From: Paracoccaceae bacterium
GTDB lineage: Bacteria > Pseudomonadota > Alphaproteobacteria > Rhodobacterales > Rhodobacteraceae
Length of the DNA stretch: 64,000 bases
Assembly: GCA_026989055.1 (NCBI GenBank)
Contig: JALSKC010000061.1
Location: forward strand, 62,001-126,000
Direction of reading: 5' to 3'
Shown: positions 33,786 to 42,180 of the stretch, one piece after another
Layout of the letters: each line of letters begins with the position of its first letter
Numbering within the stretch: position 1 is the first letter of the stretch
Notes under the pieces: generated by a model
Database searches by the model: none
The model's input: only the letters and a program-made list of their open reading frames with translations
What the model was told of the DNA's origin: nothing
Translations under genes and position numbers: made by a program

Positions 33786-34847
33786 TCAGGCCGAAAGAGC
33801 CTTGAGCTCGGCATCCGACAGGCGCACCGGATAGCAGACCACGCTTTCGGCAAGCATCAGCCCCTGCGCACCCCAGACCGACCGGCCGAGCCGCAGGGTC
33901 GTCAGCCCGGAGGGCAGGAGGCCGGTGCTGTCCGTCACCGCATCGCTGCCATTGAGGGAGATGGCGAAGTCGTTCGCCGCATATCCCACGGCAACGCGAA
34001 ACGGCGCCCCGAAACCGACCGAAGCGCCGCCCGGCGCCACCGCCGCCTGGACCGCACCGGATTCCCATACCTGGAACTGCGGCTTGCCGAGAGAACTGTT
34101 CCACAGGATCGACAGCCGATCCGACGTGACGCCGCTGTCGATCTCGATGATGCGGTCATTCGCCGCCGCACCGATCAGCCAGCCGCTGAATACCAGCGTT
34201 CCCTGCCCCGGATCGAACCAGGAACCGAGCGGAACCGTTGCGACATCCTCTGCCCGGGCCGTGGCCGCCGCTCCCGTCGGCACGTGGCTGGAAGAGGCAT
34301 CCCCTTCCTCCAGCTGCGGGAACTGCACCTGGCCGGCAAGGGAGACGGTCAGATCTCCTGCCGTCGGCACGAAGGTCAGCTCGGTGCGGACGGGGTAGGT
34401 TCCGGCGCCGCTCACGGTGGCGCTGTGAACGCCGGAAAGCGTGACCGTGCCGGTCCCGTAGAAGGACAGGACATGCGTGACGGCATTGACGGTGATCGTC
34501 TGATCCGCAGGCGCCGCGCTCTGGACGAACAGGTTGGTGCGTGCCCCTTCGAGCAGCAGGCCTTGCCGCCCCAGCCCGACCGGATCGTGATCGAAACGGG
34601 CGACATCGGGCCCGACGACCTGCAGCGCACCGGCGGGGTCGGTGCGGGTGGCATCGGAAGCGCGGGTGAAGGAAACCACGCTGGCGAAGCTGCCGGCGGA
34701 GTTCCCGGTGCCATAGGCATCGGCCGCGAAATCCAGAACCAGCCCCGGCGCCGTGCCGCTCAGCGGTGACGCCCAGGGTGCGCGCCAGGAGGGCGCCGGC
34801 GCGTGATGCCGCGCCGAGGTCACGGAGAGATCGCAGGCCAGCTTCAT
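33786..34847 (-). CDS. GTA/phage head spike fiber-like protein (GhsB-like)
   Basis: A 353-residue protein with phage structural character: low Cys and Lys, many Thr, Ser, Gly and Val beta-repeats. The N-terminal LVLDFAADAYGTG, FTRASDATRTDPAG and GLLLEGARTNLF blocks are typical of phage head spike/tail fiber modules; residues about 205-350 resemble a concanavalin/LamG-type domain (LGSWFDPGQGTLVFSGW, FQVWESGAVQAAVAPGG). Pairing with a small spike-base protein matches rcc01079/rcc01080 of the Rhodobacter capsulatus gene transfer agent, whose spikes bind capsule. Coupled to the upstream gene by ATGA. Confidence 0.68.
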   Translation of the reverse strand: MKLACDLSVTSARHHAPAPSWRAPWASPLSGTAPGLVLDFAADAYGTGNSAGSFASVVSFTRASDATRTDPAGALQVVGPDVARFDHDPVGLGRQGLLLEGARTNLFVQSAAPADQTITVNAVTHVLSFYGTGTVTLSGVHSATVSGAGTYPVRTELTFVPTAGDLTVSLAGQVQFPQLEEGDASSSHVPTGAAATARAEDVATVPLGSWFDPGQGTLVFSGWLIGAAANDRIIEIDSGVTSDRLSILWNSSLGKPQFQVWESGAVQAAVAPGGASVGFGAPFRVAVGYAANDFAISLNGSDAVTDSTGLLPSGLTTLRLGRSVWGAQGLMLAESVVCYPVRLSDAELKALSA

Positions 34848-35110
34848 GAAATCACCATGGCATGGATGCCGGTTGCCGTCGTTCCGGTGGCATTCACCCG
34901 CCGGACACCGACCGGCAGGATGGAATTGTCCGCAACCTGGACCACGCGCGCGCCGCCGTCCGCCGTCACCAGCGAAATGGTTCCGGCCGTTTCCACATAC
35001 AGGGCGATGGCCACATCGGCCAGATCGACAAGGTCATCGGGGGTCACCGGCACGATGTCAGTGGCCGGACCGGAAAGGGCCGAAGCCCTGGTATTGAAAG
35101 GATTTGCCAT
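34844..35110 (-). CDS. spike base protein (GhsA-like, Rcc01079 family)
   Basis: An 88-residue protein: MANPFNTRASALSGPATDIVPVTPDD, then LADVAIALYVETAGTISLVTADG and a C-terminal VGVRRVNATGTTATGIHAMVI. This resembles the small beta-rich spike base proteins of the Rcc01079 family, which with GhsB build head spikes on gene transfer agent particles. AAGGAG lies 10 bases before the ATG. Its stop overlaps the ghsB-like start. No other GTA or phage genes lie in the window, as expected for a locus separate from the main GTA cluster. Confidence 0.65.
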   Translation of the reverse strand: MANPFNTRASALSGPATDIVPVTPDDLVDLADVAIALYVETAGTISLVTADGGARVVQVADNSILPVGVRRVNATGTTATGIHAMVIS

Positions 35111-35144
35111 GGTGTATTGCTCCTTGGATCGGAAATCTCGTGCG

Positions 35145-35165
35145 AAAAAGGCCCGCAGGCGCGGG
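35145..35165 (-). terminator. intrinsic terminator in the leader of the ghsA-like gene
   Basis: On the minus strand CCCGC-GCCT-GCGGG (35152-35165) is followed by CCTTTTTCG. It ends 35 bases before the ghsA-like ATG. It may end transcripts from the radical SAM gene, or act as an attenuator in the ghs leader. Confidence 0.65.
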
Positions 35166-35190
35166 TTGTTGCGGCATTCTCTTTCGGGAA

Positions 35191-35232
35191 GTAACGCGCA
35201 GGTTAACGAAACAAGGTAAACTTAGGGTAAAG
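35191..35232 (-). promoter_or_regulatory. A/T-rich array of GTAA/GTTAA-type elements upstream of ghsA-like gene
   Basis: On the plus strand GTAAC (35191), GGTTAAC (35201), GGTAAA (35215) and GGTAAA (35226) occur within 42 bases; the last two are exact repeats at 11-base spacing. On the minus strand TTAA and TTAC elements are eight bases apart, close to but not matching the CtrA box TTAA-N7-TTAA. Likely the ghs promoter/operator region; the regulator is unknown. Confidence 0.4.
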
Positions 35233-35256
35233 ACGCGCCGGAAAACCCTCGCAGAA

Positions 35257-35281
35257 CCGCCGGCCGGATGTCAGCCGGCGG
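35257..35281 (-). terminator. hairpin spanning the radical SAM gene stop codon
   Basis: CCGCCGGC (35257-35264) and GCCGGCGG (35274-35281) are perfectly complementary; the 9-base loop contains the stop codon of the radical SAM gene. Downstream on the minus strand the tract is only GGTTCTG...GGTTTTCC, so termination would be weak. Confidence 0.4.
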
Positions 35282-37301
35282 CGTGCACGGGCCTGATGAC
35301 CCTCCGGCGGAAGTCGGTCGCGAACATGGTGCGCGTGAACCGGCCCAGCCCGGCAGGATGTTCGCCGAAGGTCCTGATCCTCGCGCTCAGCGTTGCCCTG
35401 ACTCCGGGCGCGATCGCCGTTTCGAACCCCTGCCGTTCCGCGAACCGGAAACGGCTCAGCTCCGGCTCGAAATCGCTGGCCTGCCAGGCTTCAACATCGT
35501 AATCCGTCTGCCAGACGGGCGTCTGCGCCAGGGTCTCCTCGAACGGCACATGCAGCATCACCGCGTCATAATAGCCGAAGATCGCCTCCATCATGCCGTT
35601 GACATCCTCGCCGGCATCGGCCAGCAGCTCGGTTGCAATGCCCTTCAGGAAGGCCAACGCCTCCTTCAGCAGGATGAAGCGCCCGATCATCGAATATTTC
35701 GACAGCAGGTTGCCACCGAGCGCGCCGCTGATCAGCGCGTCGTAGTTTTCTTCCGCCCAGGCGACGCATTCGGCCCTGGTCTCGAACAGCTCGGCCCGGT
35801 TTTCCTCCAGATATTCCCGCATCATCTGCCGGAAGGCCGGCGGCGCCCTGTCCAGGTTGTCGAGCATGTGCCGGACCACCAGGAACGGCCGCACCCCGGC
35901 GATCCGTGCCAGCCTGAACAGCTCGCCGAAATTGTCTTCGTAATAGTAGATCGTCAGCAGCAGGTGGAACAGGCGGGTATCGAGATAGTCCTGGAAGGAA
36001 AAGCTTTCCGTTTCCACCACCATCTCCTCGGTCTCGACCACGGTCGGTCCGAGATAGTTCCCCAGGCAGCGCGCCACCACCCGGTGCCGGGTCTTGAAGC
36101 CGAACTTTTCGCGACTGTCCGGGTTGGCCAGCGGTGCCCCGTGCAGCAGCATCAGCTGGTGCGCCGCCACCCGGCTGACCCCGGTCTCGATCAGCTGATC
36201 GACCGCATCCATGAAGCTTTCCCTGGTCTCGCCCGGCATGCACAGGATCAGCTCGCCATAAGACTGCATCCCCTGCTTGTGCAGCTCCTTCTGCACCTCG
36301 GCATAGGTATCCAGGCTGATGTTGTCGCGCTTGATGTTCTTCAGCACCACCGGGTTCAGCGACTGCACCGAACTGGTCATCGGCAGCCGCCCCTTGGCCT
36401 TGCGCATGACCTTGATGATCCGGTCGCCGCGGTTCTTGCCGGTGGTGGTGCGGATGTATTTCGGCCAGTCGTATTTCTCCATCAGATGGCCGAGGTAGTC
36501 GGCCACCTCTTCATCCTGCACATACATGCCGAAGTTGTCGTCGGCGAAGCACAGCGGGCTGGCGCGGTTGATGCGCTCAACGATGTAGTCGAGGTCCGCC
36601 CTGGTGCGCTCGAAACTGTGCCGGAACGCCTTGGAATTGGACTTGACCGAGGAATTGCAGAAGGTGCAGGTGAACGGGCAGCCGCGCGTCAGCTGCATCA
36701 GCGCGAAATAGCCGGTGTCGAAGAACGGGTCCATCAGCCCCATCAGGTAGGGCGACGGAATCTCGTCCAGGTCGCGAATGCGGGGCACTTCGCCGCCGCG
36801 CAGGATGTCGCCTCTGCCGGGCTGCACGAAAATCGCCCCGTCGATGGCGGCTTCGAACATGCCGTCGCGCCGACACCCCACCTCGACGAACCGCCGCATC
36901 GTGTTGAGAAAGGCACGCTCCCCCTCATAGGTCGGCCCACGCACATGGATGTCTATCTGCGGCATGGTGCGGATCCATTCGTCCTGTTCTGCCTCTGTCA
37001 GCGGAAAGTTGGGTCCGCCCATCAGCGTCAGAACATCCGGGTTCCGCGCCTTGGTGTAATCGGCGAAACTCAGGGACAGATGGTGGTTCCAGGAATAGCT
37101 CGAAAAACCCATAACATCGGGCAGCTGCCGCTCCAGCGCCGCGTGCAGGTCCTGCGGTTCCCGGAAGATCTCCACCTCGAGCGGTCCGCCCGCATCGAGA
37201 TATTCCTTCGCATAGGCCGCAAGGTTGGCAACCCCCAGAGGGTAGGTGTCGGACGTCACCGTCACCAGGTTGTGCCCGAGATCAGCCAGATAGATGCGCA
37301 T
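35271..37301 (-). CDS. B12-binding-domain-type radical SAM protein, function unknown
   Basis: A 676-residue protein. Residues 1 to about 160 look like the Rossmann-type B12-binding domain that precedes many radical SAM cores (YPLGVANLAAYAKEY, DVMGFSSYSWN, LMGGPNFP), although the cobalamin His loop DxHxxG is not evident. The radical SAM core follows with the CxxxCxxC cluster site RGCPFTCTFCNSS near residue 220 and later QSLNPVVLKNIKRDN and ELILCMPGETRESF. A further 260 residues of helical sequence form a C-terminal domain. The start at 37301 was chosen over one 18 codons earlier. The substrate is unknown. Confidence 0.85.
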   Translation of the reverse strand: MRIYLADLGHNLVTVTSDTYPLGVANLAAYAKEYLDAGGPLEVEIFREPQDLHAALERQLPDVMGFSSYSWNHHLSLSFADYTKARNPDVLTLMGGPNFPLTEAEQDEWIRTMPQIDIHVRGPTYEGERAFLNTMRRFVEVGCRRDGMFEAAIDGAIFVQPGRGDILRGGEVPRIRDLDEIPSPYLMGLMDPFFDTGYFALMQLTRGCPFTCTFCNSSVKSNSKAFRHSFERTRADLDYIVERINRASPLCFADDNFGMYVQDEEVADYLGHLMEKYDWPKYIRTTTGKNRGDRIIKVMRKAKGRLPMTSSVQSLNPVVLKNIKRDNISLDTYAEVQKELHKQGMQSYGELILCMPGETRESFMDAVDQLIETGVSRVAAHQLMLLHGAPLANPDSREKFGFKTRHRVVARCLGNYLGPTVVETEEMVVETESFSFQDYLDTRLFHLLLTIYYYEDNFGELFRLARIAGVRPFLVVRHMLDNLDRAPPAFRQMMREYLEENRAELFETRAECVAWAEENYDALISGALGGNLLSKYSMIGRFILLKEALAFLKGIATELLADAGEDVNGMMEAIFGYYDAVMLHVPFEETLAQTPVWQTDYDVEAWQASDFEPELSRFRFAERQGFETAIAPGVRATLSARIRTFGEHPAGLGRFTRTMFATDFRRRVIRPVHAAG

Positions 37302-37312
37302 CGTTTTCCACC

Positions 37313-37332
37313 CCCAAGAAGCAAGACTTGGG
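37313..37332 (-). promoter_or_regulatory. hairpin overlapping the radical SAM ribosome-binding site
   Basis: CCCAAG and CTTGGG pair across an 8-base loop; on the minus strand the second arm runs directly into GGGTGG just before the ATG at 37301. Folding could limit ribosome access. Function is inference. Confidence 0.35.
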
Positions 37333-37468
37333 CACCCGTTCGCGTTCCCTGCCACGAGGCTAGCATGGAATCAGACGCACTCGAACAAAGAGTTGTCCAT
37401 TTTTCCGACTCGGAAACAATGCCCCCGGACATCGGCAACAAGACATCCTCCCGCATCCCGGAACCGGG

Positions 37469-38869
37469 TCAGGCCAGACTCGGCAACCAGAGAACGATCG
37501 ACGGAAAGGCTACCAGAAGCGCGATCGTCACCGCATCGGCCACGAAAAACGGCGTGACGCCCCTGAACACGTCCTGCACGCTCAGGTCCGGCCGCACCCC
37601 GGCCACGACAAAGCAGTTCAGCCCGATCGGAGGCGTGATCAGGCAGAACTCGGCCATCTTCACCACCAGGATGCCGAACCAGATCGCGCACATCGGCCCC
37701 GACATGCCGAAGGCGCTGTCGGCGGCGCTGACCGCTTCGCCGCCATTCAGCGCCATCACCGCCGGAAAGACCACCGGAAGGGTCAGCAGCAGCATGCCGA
37801 TGGCATCCATGAACATGCCCAGAACCGCATAGGCCAGCAGGATCATGATCAGGGTCAGCATCGGCGGCTGCTGCAAGCCGCCGATCCACTCGGCGAAAGC
37901 CTGGGGCAGGTTGGCGAAGCCCAGAAAGCGCACATAGATCAGAACGCCCCAGATGATGGTGAAGATCATCACCGAAAGCCGGGCCGTCTCCAGAAGGGCG
38001 TTCTTCAGCTGGGGCCAGCGCATGCCCCGATAGAGCGCCATCAGGAACACGACGAAAGCCCCGAGCGCACCGCCCTCGGTCGGGGTGCCCCAGGCATCGC
38101 CGCCGAAGGGGTTGTAAACGAAGAAGATGATGATCACGACGACAAACACGATCGGCATCGCCGGCGGCAGCGCGACGAAACGCTCCTTCCAGCTGAACCC
38201 GCCCACAGGCGGGCCGAACCCCTTGATCGTCAGCGCCATGCCGATGATCAGCGCCGCATAGACGAGGGCCGAAAACGCCCCCGGAACGAATCCCGCAAGC
38301 AGCAGCTTGCCCACGTCCTGCTCGACGATGATCGCATAGATCACCAGAATTGCCGATGGCGGGATGAGCGACGCCAGCGTGCCCCCGGCCGCCACCACCC
38401 CCGCGGCGAATTTCTTCGAATAGCCGATCCGCAGCATCTCGGGGATGGCAATGCGGGCGAACACCCCGGCGGTGGCCACGCTGGCCCCGGAGACGGCGGC
38501 AAAACCCGCCGTCGCGAATACCGTCGAAACGGCCAGCCCCCCCGGCACCCAGGCCACCCAGCGCTTGGCGGCCTCGAACAGGGCCCGGGTCAGCCCGGCG
38601 TAATAGGCGAGATAGCCGATCAGGATGAAGGTCGGGATCAGGCTCAGCGCCTGACTGGATATCTTCGAATGCGGCACCTGCCCGGCCGTCTTGGCGGCAA
38701 TGCTCAGCGCCTTGCCGAAACGCGACGGGTCGTAGCCGAACTTCGCCCAGAAGATCCAGACCAGCCCCACCATCCCGGCCAGCCCGGCGGCGAAGGCCAC
38801 CCGCATGCCCAGAACCACCAGAACGAGCATCCCGCCCGAGACGACAAGACCAATGTCGATCGGTTCCAT
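37469..38869 (-). CDS. TRAP transporter large permease (DctM type)
   Basis: A 466-residue membrane protein with about 12 helices, the large permease of a sodium-coupled TRAP transporter. Family features are the start IGLVVSGGMLVLVVLGMRVAFA, GGTLASLIPPSAILVIYAIIVEQDVGKLLLAGFVPG and the C-terminal MDAIGMLLLTLPVVFPA. It overlaps the small permease stop (ATGA-type). The solute-binding protein gene follows the opposite way upstream, giving the order P-Q-M. Confidence 0.95.
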   Translation of the reverse strand: MEPIDIGLVVSGGMLVLVVLGMRVAFAAGLAGMVGLVWIFWAKFGYDPSRFGKALSIAAKTAGQVPHSKISSQALSLIPTFILIGYLAYYAGLTRALFEAAKRWVAWVPGGLAVSTVFATAGFAAVSGASVATAGVFARIAIPEMLRIGYSKKFAAGVVAAGGTLASLIPPSAILVIYAIIVEQDVGKLLLAGFVPGAFSALVYAALIIGMALTIKGFGPPVGGFSWKERFVALPPAMPIVFVVVIIIFFVYNPFGGDAWGTPTEGGALGAFVVFLMALYRGMRWPQLKNALLETARLSVMIFTIIWGVLIYVRFLGFANLPQAFAEWIGGLQQPPMLTLIMILLAYAVLGMFMDAIGMLLLTLPVVFPAVMALNGGEAVSAADSAFGMSGPMCAIWFGILVVKMAEFCLITPPIGLNCFVVAGVRPDLSVQDVFRGVTPFFVADAVTIALLVAFPSIVLWLPSLA

Positions 38870-39558
38870 CAGTTCCGCTCCGCCTCGTCGCCGGTCAGAA
38901 GTTCGGTTTCATGCATCGCCTGCGTGGCGACATCCTCTATCAGCGGCAACGCGACCGGGCGTTCCTCGTTGCGCAGGAAGGCACGGCCATAGCCCCAGAG
39001 CTGGAGCGCCAGGCGCAGCGCCAGAACCGAAAACGCCACCGGCACGATCAGTTTGGCAGGCCACAACGGCAGAGCGATGTCCATCGAGCTGTCCCGGCTC
39101 CACATCGGTGCGCTCATGTCGAAACTGCGCTGGAAATGCGCCCAGGATCCCCAGATCAGCAGCAGGATCAGCAGCAGGATCAGCGCGGTGGTCACCAGCT
39201 CGACCGCCCACAGGACCCGCCCGCGCAGCCGCCCCACCAGCATGTCCATCCGGATATGTCCGCCGCCGCGCTGGGTATAGGCCACCCCCATGAAGGCGAT
39301 CAGCGGCATGACCTGCTCGATCCAGTCCACATAACCGGGGATCGGCGCATTGAAGAAGTTTCGCCCGGAAACCGAGATCACCGCCAGCACCATCAGCGAA
39401 AACACCGCCAGCCCGCTGATCAGCGCCATGACTCCTTCAAGCCGGAAGAGCGCCCGGTCCAGCCGGCTCAGGGCCGAACCGTCCTCCAGAACCGATGTGC
39501 TTCCTGCCATGCCCTGCCTGCCCGATCGGGTGGCCGCCACCGGGATCGCGGCAGCCAC
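38869..39558 (-). CDS. TRAP transporter small permease (DctQ type)
   Basis: A 229-residue protein with four transmembrane helices (first about residues 41-63, VMALISGLAVFSLMVLAVISVSG) and the DctQ signature of IPGYVDWIEQVMPLIAFMGVAYTQRGGGHIRMDML. A GTG at 39558 with AGGAG seven bases upstream was taken as the start; an ATG at 39510 is a possible alternative. It partners the DctM-type permease immediately downstream and the DctP-type protein immediately upstream. Confidence 0.92.
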   Translation of the reverse strand: MAAAIPVAATRSGRQGMAGSTSVLEDGSALSRLDRALFRLEGVMALISGLAVFSLMVLAVISVSGRNFFNAPIPGYVDWIEQVMPLIAFMGVAYTQRGGGHIRMDMLVGRLRGRVLWAVELVTTALILLLILLLIWGSWAHFQRSFDMSAPMWSRDSSMDIALPLWPAKLIVPVAFSVLALRLALQLWGYGRAFLRNEERPVALPLIEDVATQAMHETELLTGDEAERN

Positions 39559-39582
39559 CCTGTTGCTCCTGCCTGGCTGATC

Positions 39583-40596
39583 CTACTTGCCGATCATGCC
39601 CTTCACGAAGTCATACAGCTCCTGGGCCGGCAGCCCCTTGGCGCTGTTCTCGGCGATCCACTCCTCGGCCGCAGGGCCGGCCACCTTCTCGCGGAAGGCG
39701 GCGAGCTCTTCCTCGGAATAGGTGATTCGCTCGATGCCGCGCTCGTCCAGCGCCGGGCCCCAAGCCGCCATCGTCTTGGTGTTGTAGTTCTCGATGTAGA
39801 AGTCGAGCGCCTCGTCAACCGAACTCAGCAGGGCCTCGCGCTTGCTGTCGCTCAGGGCGTTCAGCGCATCCGTGTTCACCACCACCGGGCAGTTCACCGT
39901 GCCGGGGTTCAGGTTGGTGGTCCACCACTTGCCGGTCTCGATCGTGCCAAAGGCCATATGCGCATGCGGGGCGAAGGCCACCGCCTTGACCACGCCGCTG
40001 TCAAGCGCCTGGCGAACCTCGGTCGCGGTCATCGAGGTGGGCACCGCGCCCACGGCCGCCATCGCCTTGCCGATGCCGCCGGTGGCGCGCACGGTCATTC
40101 CTTCGTAGTCGGCCAGGGTGCGCGGCGCATCGCCCACGCCCACAAGATTGTATTGCGGCAGCGGCGAGGGCATCAGCAGCGTCGCGTTCCAGCGTGCCAG
40201 GTCGGCCACGACTGCCGGGTGCTTGTAGAGCTCCTGGCTGATCCGCCGCTCTTCCTCCAGCGTGGAAACCCCGAGGAACGGCAGCTCCAGAACCGTGATC
40301 GAGGGGTTCTTGTCACGGTGGTAGCCGGCGCAGAATTGCGCCATCTCGAAGGCCCCGATGGAAATCCCGTCAAGGTTTTCCTTGTTCTTCGACAACCCGC
40401 CGTAGTTCAGGGTGATGATGAATTCGTAGTTGGTCTTTTCGGCCACCAGTTCTGACAGCTTCTGGATATGCGCGGTAAATGCCCGGGGCTTGCCCCACAA
40501 GGAGACATTCCATTCCGTCGTTTCCGCCGCCGCAGCTTCGGCGGCAAGGGCGATCGCAGACATCGCCAGAAACGCTTTTCCCAGGATCTTGTTCAT
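39583..40596 (-). CDS. TRAP transporter solute-binding protein (DctP type)
   Basis: A 337-residue periplasmic protein with a signal peptide (MNKILGKAFLAMSAIALAAEAAAAE, cleavage after AAAA). The mature protein shows the DctP pattern WNVSLWGKPRAFTAH, NYGGLSKNKENLDGI, the Arg-containing MTVRATGGIGKAMAAVGAVPTSMTATEVRQAL and a C-terminal AAWGPALDERG. GGAGG sits five bases before the ATG. It is the first gene of the P-Q-M operon. The ligand is probably a carboxylate, not readable here. Confidence 0.93.
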   Translation of the reverse strand: MNKILGKAFLAMSAIALAAEAAAAETTEWNVSLWGKPRAFTAHIQKLSELVAEKTNYEFIITLNYGGLSKNKENLDGISIGAFEMAQFCAGYHRDKNPSITVLELPFLGVSTLEEERRISQELYKHPAVVADLARWNATLLMPSPLPQYNLVGVGDAPRTLADYEGMTVRATGGIGKAMAAVGAVPTSMTATEVRQALDSGVVKAVAFAPHAHMAFGTIETGKWWTTNLNPGTVNCPVVVNTDALNALSDSKREALLSSVDEALDFYIENYNTKTMAAWGPALDERGIERITYSEEELAAFREKVAGPAAEEWIAENSAKGLPAQELYDFVKGMIGK

Positions 40597-40774
40597 GTGG
40601 TCCTCCCAGACAGATCGCAAAATCAGATGCCCGCACAATACCGCAACGAAGCGGTTTGCCCACCGGAAATATGCACCTGCAGGCACCCTGCCCGGCAACC
40701 GCAGCGATACCGGGTTCCGCGGCCCGGCGGCAGCGCGGTTCCGGCCGTTTGCAGCCAATCGTTCTGCCGGTAAT

Positions 40775-40807
40775 CGTATTGCCTTTCCCGCCGCCCGGCG
40801 CAATACG
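40775..40807. promoter_or_regulatory. inverted repeat in the divergent dctP-type/CoA-transferase region
   Basis: CGTATTGC (40775-40782) and GCAATACG (40800-40807) are perfect complements, and the match extends to 10 of 11 bases outward (AATCGTATTGC against GCAATACGGTT). The gap between the divergent genes is 273 bases and also holds GATACCGG (40706) with its reverse complement CCGGTATC (40811). A shared operator is likely; no regulator gene is adjacent. Confidence 0.4.
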
Positions 40808-40869
40808 GTTCCGGTATCGGCAGGCGGCCTGTCATGGCCGCTCGCGCAGTCCAGGGACGGGAGCGCATC

Positions 40870-42180
40870 ATGACGGAAGCCGGCGTGACTGAACCGGAAA
40901 GCCACGAAGCGAAGAACACCGGGCCGCTTGCCGGGCTGCGCATCCTCGACATGTCGCGCATCCTTGCCGGGCCGTTCTGCACCCAGCTTCTGGGCGACAT
41001 GGGGGCGGATGTGATCAAGGTCGAGCGTCCCGGCCGCGGAGACGACACCCGCAGCTGGGGGCCGCCCTTTCTGCCCGGGGAAGACGGGAAACCCACAGGC
41101 GAAAGCGCCTATTACCTTTCGGCCAACCGCAACAAGCGCTCGGCGGCCATCGACATGGCCAGCCCGGAGGGCGCCCAGGCGCTGCGCGAGATCGCGGCGC
41201 AGGTGGACGTGGTGATCGAAAACTTCAAACCCGGCGGGCTGAAGAAATACGGGCTGGACTATGCCACGCTCGCGAAAATCAACCCGCGGCTGGTTTATTG
41301 CTCGATCTCGGGCTACGGCCAGACCGGCCCGCACAGCCACAAGCCCGGCTACGACATCCTGGCCCAGGGCTACGGCGGCATGATGAGCCTGACCGGAGAA
41401 CCCGACGGCGAGCCGGTGAAGGTCGGCGTCGGCATCGCCGATGTGATGTGCGGAATGTATGCCGCCACCGCCATACTTGCCGCACTACGCCACCGGGACA
41501 CGACCGGCAGGGGCCAGCACATCGACATCGCGCTGGTGGACACGCAGATCTCCTGGCTGATCAACGAAGGCGTCAACTACCTGCTGTCGGGCGCAGCTCC
41601 GCAGCGGCGCGGCAACCAGCACCCCAACATCGTGCCCTATCAGGTTTTCGCCACGGCCGACGGGCATGTGATCGTCGCGGTGGGAAACGATGCCCAGTTC
41701 TCCCGCTTCTGCGCCGTGCTCGGCCGCCCCGAGCTGGCGCGGGATGCGCGATTCGCCACCAATCCGAAGCGGCTGGAAAACCGCGGGGAACTGATCCCGC
41801 TGCTCGCCGGGCTGATCGCCGGACGCGAAAGGGACGAGCTTCTGGCGGCGATGGAAGCCGCAGGCATCCCCGGCGGGCCGGTCAACACTGTGCCGGAGGT
41901 GTTCGCGACCGATCAGGTGGCGGCACGCGGCATGAAGATCACCATGCCGCACCCGTTGTCCGCAACCGGAACGGTCGACCTGATCGGCAACCCCGTCAAC
42001 TTCTCCGAAACCCCCGTCAGCTACCGCCGCCACCCACCGGCCTGCGGCGAGCATACCGAGGAGATCCTGCGCGAATTCCTCGGTGCCACTGCCGCCCCCG
42101 CCACATCCGCGGACGGCGGAACCGGCCCTCGGAGAACCCGCCCCGGCAAGGGAGGCGACAGCCGAAAACCGCGGGAATGA
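40870..42180 (+). CDS. family III CoA-transferase (CaiB/BaiF)
   Basis: A 436-residue family III CoA-transferase. The N-terminal LAGLRILDMSRILAGPFCTQLLGDMGADVIKVERPGRGD carries the conserved segment; the catalytic Asp lies in IDIALVDTQISWL, and GYGQTGPHSHKPGYD is typical. These enzymes move CoA between carboxylic acids (formate/oxalate, succinate, carnitine and others). The start at 40870 has GGGAG seven bases upstream. Between two TRAP systems, it may activate an imported carboxylate; that is inference. The C-terminal 30 residues are a Pro/Gly/Arg tail. Confidence 0.93.
   Translation: MTEAGVTEPESHEAKNTGPLAGLRILDMSRILAGPFCTQLLGDMGADVIKVERPGRGDDTRSWGPPFLPGEDGKPTGESAYYLSANRNKRSAAIDMASPEGAQALREIAAQVDVVIENFKPGGLKKYGLDYATLAKINPRLVYCSISGYGQTGPHSHKPGYDILAQGYGGMMSLTGEPDGEPVKVGVGIADVMCGMYAATAILAALRHRDTTGRGQHIDIALVDTQISWLINEGVNYLLSGAAPQRRGNQHPNIVPYQVFATADGHVIVAVGNDAQFSRFCAVLGRPELARDARFATNPKRLENRGELIPLLAGLIAGRERDELLAAMEAAGIPGGPVNTVPEVFATDQVAARGMKITMPHPLSATGTVDLIGNPVNFSETPVSYRRHPPACGEHTEEILREFLGATAAPATSADGGTGPRRTRPGKGGDSRKPRE

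Noticed and set aside
33786-35110. Prophage remnant
   Set aside because: Only two structural genes are present, with no integrase, attachment repeats, portal, terminase or lysis genes, and codon use matches the chromosome. A GTA-type spike locus fits better.
35192-35206. CtrA binding site upstream of the ghsA-like gene
   Set aside because: The TTAA/TTAC pair has eight bases between halves instead of seven and the second half is TTAC, so I do not claim a CtrA site, although R. capsulatus GTA genes depend on CtrA.
35268-37832. Long plus-strand frame of 854 codons opposite the radical SAM gene
   Set aside because: Composition is His/Arg/Gln-rich noise, there is no ribosome-binding site, and the opposite strand holds a gene with clear catalytic motifs.
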